NCBI GenBank assembly: GCA_001574975.1
Contig: KQ965761.1
Location: forward strand, 330,052 to 394,051
Reading direction: 5' to 3'
Source: Gonapodya prolifera JEL478
Taxonomy: Eukaryota > Monoblepharomycota > Monoblepharidomycetes > Monoblepharidales > Gonapodyaceae
Length of the DNA stretch: 64,000 bases
Shown here in pieces: positions 58,520 through 64,000 of the stretch (position 1 is the first letter of the stretch; each line of letters opens with the position of its first letter). The notes under the pieces were generated by a model. That model ran no database searches, was not told where the DNA came from, and saw only the letters and a program-made list of their open reading frames with translations. The translations under genes were made by a program, and so were the position numbers.

Positions 58520-60505
58520 ATGGCCTCTGCTGCTATCCTCGATCGCGTTCAACGTTATGCCTGGATTCTCCCCGTCGCATCACCGGTTGCTTTCGCCATG
58601 GCCTGGGGGATGGGAGCCAATGAATTGTCTTCGAAGTGAGTCATGTCGACTGCCGTCGCTGATGGCCGCCCTCCTCACGCTGTCCCGACACTCCCCATCA
58701 ATCCTCATCACACCTCCAGCTGGGGAAATGTCTACGGTTCCCGCATCATGAAACTATGGCAAATCGTCATCATCGCTTCCATTTTCGAGTTCGTCGGTGC
58801 CATCGCCCTCGGGTCTGGTGTCGCGAGCACAATACGAGGATCCATCTTGTCCACCAGCAGCTACGCAGCCCAGCCCGAGGTGCTCATGTTCGGTATGCTG
58901 TGCGTGGTCGTTACGTGCTCGGTGTGGTTGTATATCGCGAACAAGTTCGAGCTTCCCATTTCGGACTCCCAGACTACAGGTGAGCGAGATATCACAATTC
59001 GCGATTGTCCTCGGGCCGACTCAGCACCGAACCTTTTGCACCCCAAAGTCCTGTCTCTCATTGGCGTTGGTCTGGCTTCTCGCGGATGGGGTGGAATTAG
59101 ATGGTCACCTGGTTTTTCCAACATCGGCATCACCTGGGCCGTCTCTCCGCCCATGAGTGCCGCCATGGGCTTCTGTCTCTTCTTTCTGTTCAAGTTCTTC
59201 ATCCTCAAGCACGACGACGCGGTTAAGAGGGCAAAGCTGTTTTTCCCCATGTTCATGTTTTTGATTCTGGCAGTGAACTTTTTCTTCTTTATGTGAGTAC
59301 GGAGTGCTTGTACTATCACGTCTGCAATATTGCGGCCTATTAATGCCGTTCGTTCGTCACCACAGGTTTGAGACTCCACTTATTGGTAAGCACGTCAGCC
59401 CATTGACACATGTCATGAGGCCCTAATACATGTCTCGTTCTCTCCACCCCGACTTGAAGAGGACAACATGACGCCAGGAAGCAAAGCCGGGGTAGCATCT
59501 GGTGCTGCACTGATCGTGACCATCATCGCCCAACTCACCTACGCACGCTGGCTCTTCCGCAAGGTTGACGAGGTCGAGTCCATCGTCGCTCACAGTAACG
59601 CGGAAGAGCAGTCGCTTGGGGATGACAAGAAAGCCGGAGATGGTCTCACTCTCGATAAATCGGAGAATCTCCAACCAGTCAACGTCACCGCGAGCGTTGC
59701 AATCATTGCCCAAATCATCCAACCACGCAAGTTCGACCGCATCGAGCGTCGCCTCCTTTCCAACAAGTACACCGCCTTCCTCGTTGATGATGCATACGCG
59801 CGCGAGACTGGACGGGACAAGCATCTCGCGCATGTACATGAGGTGGCCGACCGCTACCCGGCAGGGGTCGAGCTCATGTTCAGCCATCTTCTTATTGTCA
59901 CGGCATGTTTCAAGTCGTTTGCTCATGGGGCCTCGGACGTTTCGAATGCGTGAGTGGACCTTTCTATTATTTTTGTTTGAAGCTATTTCATTTGGCTTCG
60001 GCCTTTGCACAGTGCGGGACCCCTCGCCGCTATTGTTAATATTCTTTCCGATGGGATGATTGATTCGCAATCTTCGATCCCGTTCTGGACTCTCGGGATG
60101 TGTGCTGCTGGTTCGTTACGTCGTAGTCATACTTCCATCTTATCTCAACAATCGCAATATCTACCCTCACTAGGCATGGCTATCGGAATTCTCACCTTTG
60201 CGGCGAAGCCCCTCACCATGCTCGCCGTCAAGGTCACACGCATTTCTCCTGTCCGTGGGGTCTGCATTGATTTGGCATCGGCCGCTGTCATCATTCTTGC
60301 CACCTACTTGAAGATCCCAGTCTCCACCACCCAAATCACAGTGTTTGCTATCGTGGGAGTAGGACTCGCGACCGGAATAAGGGACAAGATCCACTGGGTC
60401 AATCTCGGCGTCGTGGTGCTTGGGTGGGCGGTCACCCTCGTGTTCTCCGCCTTGGTGTCGTTTTCGCTCACGGCGTTTGCGCTGAGGGCGCCTGCGATTG
60501 CTTGA
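58520..60505 (+). CDS. PiT-family phosphate transporter (Pho-4/Pho89 type)
   Basis: This is a sodium- or proton-coupled phosphate importer of the plasma membrane, family PiT. The ATG at 58520 gives MASAAILDRVQRYAWILPVA. Then PVAFAMAWGMGANELSS-N marks the first PiT signature, split by an intron (GANDVAN in most members). Membrane segments follow (LWQIVIIASIFEFVGAIALG, LMFGMLCVVVTCSVWLYIAN) with ISDSQTT and LSLIGVGLASRGWGGI. A hydrophilic loop carries KKAGDGLTLDKSENLQPVN. The second signature is FAHGASDVSNA-AGPLA (usually GSNDVSN). After it come FAAKPLTMLAVKVTRISPVR and LKIPVSTTQITVFAIVGVGL, the conserved C-terminal half. The stop is at 60503-60505. Both signatures deviate at one or two positions. 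Confidence 0.88.
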
Positions 60506-61260
60506 ATGCTGGCTTAATTTTCATGCAACTGGCGCATGGTCACGGAGGCGGACGTGAGGAGGAGAGCTGTGCATTTCGTTCTTTCGTACTGTAGTGTTTT
60601 TAATGTTGGATAAAGTCGCAGCCAAATTGAATCTCGTTGTTCGACACAGGATTGATCAGAAATGCATGGCAGAATTGGGGGGTGGGGGAACAATCCTATC
60701 TTTGCGGATTGAGGAAGACGAATGTTTCCCGAACAGGTTGACACAATCGATAATGTGTTCTCCGGGGTCTGAAATCTGGTTTCCCACAACAGGGTGAAGG
60801 GGATCTCAGGCAAGCGCCTGATTCGCACGGAGAACGCAAAGGAGCACAGATACATTAAACAACTAATTATAAGAGAAAATTGTTGCGAAAATTGCGAAAT
60901 GACAGGGTGATGTGGATGTCTCCCAATGATTCCTAGTCCCAAAAGTTGTCCAGAAGTCCCGCTGCCCCAGCCCCTCTCGAGAGAGCGTCCAATCGACGTT
61001 TTCCCTCGTTCCCCGGACCAATGCACCTCGCTTTGAATTATTTCCGCTCGCGACGTTAGTTCCGTCTCCCGCGAAATCTATCGGAGCGGCAAGGAGGCGC
61101 CAGGTAGCCCGGCCCGAAAACTCCGTATCCGGTCATCTAATCCACAACGGTAAAAGGCCAGAGGCGGGCGATACGGCTGTAAGCTGAGCACAAGGTGGGA
61201 GAGTCAGTCCGCCCTTGGCTTTGTTTGCATCCATTCACTGACGGACCCCGCAACTTCCAG
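60506..61260. other. Intergenic
   Basis: About 750 bases between the transporter and the CrtC-like gene. The minus-strand frame 61026-60514 has no recognisable family. No promoter motif stands out. Confidence 0.35.
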
Positions 61261-63055
61261 ATGGCGTTGCTGGCACTTTGGGTCGTGGCTCTTCTCGCAA
61301 TCGCCGTCGTGAACACGTCCGCGCAGGGTGTGTTGGACAAGGATTTGGACTACCTCCTTCTCGGTGAGCAATTGCATTGGCCTGTGTCTAACATGCTCCC
61401 ATCTTATGCATGTGTTCTCATCTTATGCATGTGTTCTCATCTTCAGGTCTTCAAAAGAACAAGTATCAGATCTGGGAGGATGGACGGCGTACTCCCATCG
61501 AGTACGGGCCTAATTCTACGTACTTTGAGTGGTGGTGAGTGGACGTCGAGTACCCTGACAAAGCACTTGCCCCGAACCATATTCTTGACACGTTTGAATC
61601 ACTCGCACACAATCAGGTACTTTGACGGTGTTGCCGACGACGGCACAACAATTGTGTATGCCGTTTACACCGCTCAGCCTTATGGTGAGTTGCATGTTTT
61701 CCCTCCATCCCTAGCAACCGTTTTCAATCGTCGATCATCAGGTACAAACCGCCCCGTTGTCAGCATTCAAATCACCAGCCCGCAGGGCCAAACCGTCGGA
61801 GCGTTGAAACAATTCTCCTTCTCTGACGGCTCTTGGGGAACATCGTACGCTAACGCCAAAGTCGGCAAGAATTACTTCCGCTCCACCGGTGGTCTCGACA
61901 CCTACCAGCTGTTTTGCGACCCGGCGTCTATGGACGGTTACGGAGTCAACCTCACTCTTAAAGCCAACCTTCAGAGCTGGAGACCGGCTACGGGACACAT
62001 GGGAATCTTCGTTGGAGGACCTTGTGAGTGCACGATTGACGAAGTGACGTGGAAGCCATCTCACCCTGCCGCCTGCAAGACTTCGCATGGTTTGTTGCCG
62101 TCCCCGAGGGCGAGGTCACCGGCACGTTCACCCTTCCTGGCGGGATTCAGAAGACGTTCAAGGGAACTGGATACCATGTACGTGACGCTCTTAGCATCCA
62201 AGCACTATCGATTCTAGCGACAACCGTTTATAGGACCACAACTGGGGCAACGTCAACATGGCCGTGCTTTTGGAACACTGGTACGTTCCACTTTTGTGTT
62301 CACCTTGGAAACGTGTCGTCACTTTCTGAACCCGCACACATCGCAGGTGGTGGGGTCGCGGTAAAGCCAACGGGAAGGTCATGATCAGTGCTTACTTGAC
62401 GGGCTCCGTTCTTTCTGGATACCTCAAGGTGAGCGTCACCTGTGCATTCTTTGCTGACGTCAGTCTAACTTCATTCGCTTTCGCGAACTCCAGGGTCCGT
62501 TACTGTTCGTTGCTGACGCTGACACCAAGAATATTCTTGTCAGCGAGTACGGCACAGACAATGTCACCGTTGCACTTGCGGTAAGTAGACACTCGCATTC
62601 TTCGTGACCATTCACCGATCACAACCAAACCAATCCCGCAGCCAAAAATCACCCACCCAGATCCCTCATACCCACGCACGACCATCGATGGCGGCGTCAA
62701 ATTTACCTCAAGCAAGGGCTACGTCGTTAATATGAACTCTGGATCGCCGCTGCTGCTTTCGGTCAACCTCAACAGCACTATCCCGGCCATTCTGTCCATC
62801 ACGGGGCTCGACAAGTTGCTGAATATTCACCCGTGGTACACGAGGTTCGCGAGTCAGGTGGGTGAATGCGGGTTTGATGGGAAAAGGAGACTGGGCTAAT
62901 GTGCAGGAATGGCGATTAGCCCACGTTGAAGTATCCGAATGGGACGACGCTGAGCGGGATTGGAACGCTTGAGTACTACGAGCTTGTTTGGTGAGTTCTT
63001 ATCTCTCTCATCGACACGTTAATTAGCAACATTAACGCCTCTGTCGTCTTCCAGA
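61261..63055 (+). CDS. Secreted CrtC/Diels-Alderase-like lipocalin-fold protein
   Basis: It starts at 61261 with a signal peptide (LLALWVVALLAIAVVNTSAQ). Exons join in frame: GVLDKDLDYLLLG, LQKNKYQIWEDGRRTPIEYG, PNSTYFEWW, YFDGVADDGTTIVYAVYTAQ, VVSIQITSPQGQTVG and RSTGGLDTYQLFCDP. Then GTFTLPGGIQKTFKGTGYHD, HNWGNVNMAVLLEHW and WWGRGKANGKVMISAYLTGS follow. YHDHNWG is the signature of hydroxyneurosporene synthase-like and fungal Diels-Alderase-like proteins, which have two lipocalin-type barrels. Later exons read LLFVADADTKNILVSEYG and PRTTIDGGVKFTSSKGYVV. The last coding intron (62991-63054) splits the stop codon, TG in one exon and A in the next, after GTLEYYELV. Substrate unknown. Confidence 0.8.
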
Positions 63056-63251
63056 TTCACTTTCTATCGCATCAGTCCGACGGGATGTGTATTGGAGATA
63101 AGTGGATGGCTAAGTTATGGGCTTTGAAAAATCTGTACTCTTTATGAAAATACGAATATATGTGCGATGCTGGAAATTTACAAACGAAACCTTCTGTCCC
63201 ACGCACTCACTGTCGGAAACACTTCTAAATCATGGTGAGTGATATTTTATT

Positions 63252-63581
63252 ATGAATCGCGGTGCTTGTATTCCAATACGCAATGCAGCACATCTCCCAG
63301 ACGGTCGGTGCATCCAATTGTATGGGGACCCTGCCTATGGCCAGAACCCCTTTATAATCGCCCCGTTTTGCTCTGCTAGAATTACGGCCATTCAGGCGAT
63401 GCATAACGCGGACATGAGTGCTGTAAGGATTGCTATTGAGCAGTGTTTTGGGAAGGTTTTGGCTTTGTTTGCATGGGTTGACTTTAAAAAGAACCAGAAG
63501 CTGCTCTTGCAGCCTCTGGGACTTTATTATAAGGTTGCAGTGCTGCTTACAAACTGCCATACATGTCTTTATGGTAGTTAG
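63252..63581 (+). mobile_element. Harbinger/PIF-type transposase remnant (DDE_Tnp_4-like)
   Basis: The frame reads LYGDPAYGQNPFIIAPF, then MSAVRIAIEQCFGKVLALFA, DFKKNQKLLLQPLGLYYKVA and LLTNCHTCLYGS with stop. LYGDPAYG carries one of the catalytic Asp and SxRxxIE-x-x-FG the Glu, as in HARBI1-like DDE nucleases. The N-terminal half with the first Asp and the DNA-binding part is missing upstream, so it is a truncated copy. No terminal inverted repeats or target-site duplication could be seen. Confidence 0.75.
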
Positions 63582-64000
63582 GTGGTAGACCTTTTCAGAG
63601 TTGATCCACTGCTGCTTGAAACCTACCTACGCATAGCAAATCAGCAGTAAAGTTTTTTTGATGTAATTTGATAGGATTCGTTTATACAAACTAAGACCAA
63701 ATGTCATTTGCGCCCATCTGCAACTAGTTTAGTTAATAATGCTACTGTAGTAGGGTTACTACGGGAGTTAGTCGTTAGGGTAAGATTAGTTTTGAGTATG
63801 GAATAGCTCTGTTGTTCGTCTAGTACATGTGCTATATATTGACCGGTTCCGAGGGCTACTGTGGTCACGACGCCTACCGGCGCCCACAACGCCAATCCCT
63901 TCGGACCACTCCCTGGCGGACTGTAGTAGTTCCGCCACACCTCCCCCACCCGTTGAAGCTGATGACCTCATCAGGCGTGGAGTAGTTAGCACAAGTAGTG
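63582..64000. other. Window edge, no gene recognised
   Basis: About 420 bases downstream of the transposase remnant. A minus-strand frame from 63949 (PKGLALWAPVGVVTTVALGT) continues close to the window edge. It could be part of a gene outside the window, but no family is recognised. Confidence 0.3.

Noticed and set aside
63704-63992. Gene at the right edge
   Set aside because: The minus frames are open but short, lie next to a transposon remnant and show no family. Not enough sequence to call.
1-64000. tRNA and rRNA genes
   Set aside because: I looked for A/B-box pairs with matching stems and for conserved rRNA blocks and saw none convincing. A tRNAscan run would settle it.

Overview
The window looks like nuclear DNA of a filamentous basidiomycete, most likely an agaricomycete. 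Almost every recognisable gene is cut by many short GT-AG introns (usually about 45-80 nt), gene spacing is tight, and the content is typically fungal: Tof1/Swi1, CRY-DASH, Opi3, a cellular reverse-transcriptase-like rvt gene, Vti1, a Sel1-repeat protein, Argonaute, a PiT phosphate transporter and GH7-like secreted enzymes. No rRNA, tRNA or CRISPR was recognised. Spliced models below were joined by eye from reading frames and splice signals, so exon edges are approximate unless stated.

Layout. 1-1018 (-): Tra2-type SR splicing factor, 3' end off the window. 1107-2813 (+): exons of one or two unrecognised genes. 3404-8462 (+): Timeless/Tof1. 8593-10847 (+): CRY-DASH. 11344-12633 (+): Opi3-type phospholipid methyltransferase. 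13825-15063 (-): a second, diverged copy of the Tra2-like gene. 15209-18306 (-): rvt. 19023-21483 and 24841-27378 (+): two paralogous secreted proteins with duplicated Cys/Trp modules, a Thr-rich linker and a shortened GH7-like domain. They flank an FSP1/AIFM2-like flavoprotein (21976-23497). 27.5-29.1 kb: diverged repeats. 29538-31416 (+): secreted trypsin-like protease with a long proline stalk. 32022-33013 (+): membrane protein. 32.9-34.65 kb: about 0.8-kb tandem repeats. 34771-36471 (+): intronless amidohydrolase. 36595-38328 (+): Sel1-repeat protein. 38472-39908 (+): Vti1 SNARE. 40119-41076 (-): membrane protein. 41.1-44.3 kb: unresolved. 44345-48353 (-): Argonaute. 49111-49974 (-): small unknown protein. 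50.4-52.4 kb: three diverged copies of a small secreted-protein gene. 53082-54814 (-): unknown protein. 56171-58057 (+): mitochondrial carrier. 58520-60505 (+): phosphate transporter with CACGTG boxes in front. 61261-63055 (+): secreted CrtC/Diels-Alderase-like protein. 63252-63581 (+): Harbinger-type transposase remnant.

The genes do not form one metabolic cluster. Housekeeping genes (replication fork protection, lipid methylation, membrane fusion, splicing) alternate with accessory secreted enzymes and duplicated, repeat-rich stretches. The most notable points are: an Argonaute whose PIWI catalytic aspartates and histidine appear replaced; a GH7-like architecture with N-terminal exon-encoded modules that I do not recognise; an rvt gene; a Tra2 duplicate whose RRM lost 19 nt and can be rescued by a shifted splice acceptor; and a five-site CACGTG promoter on the phosphate transporter.
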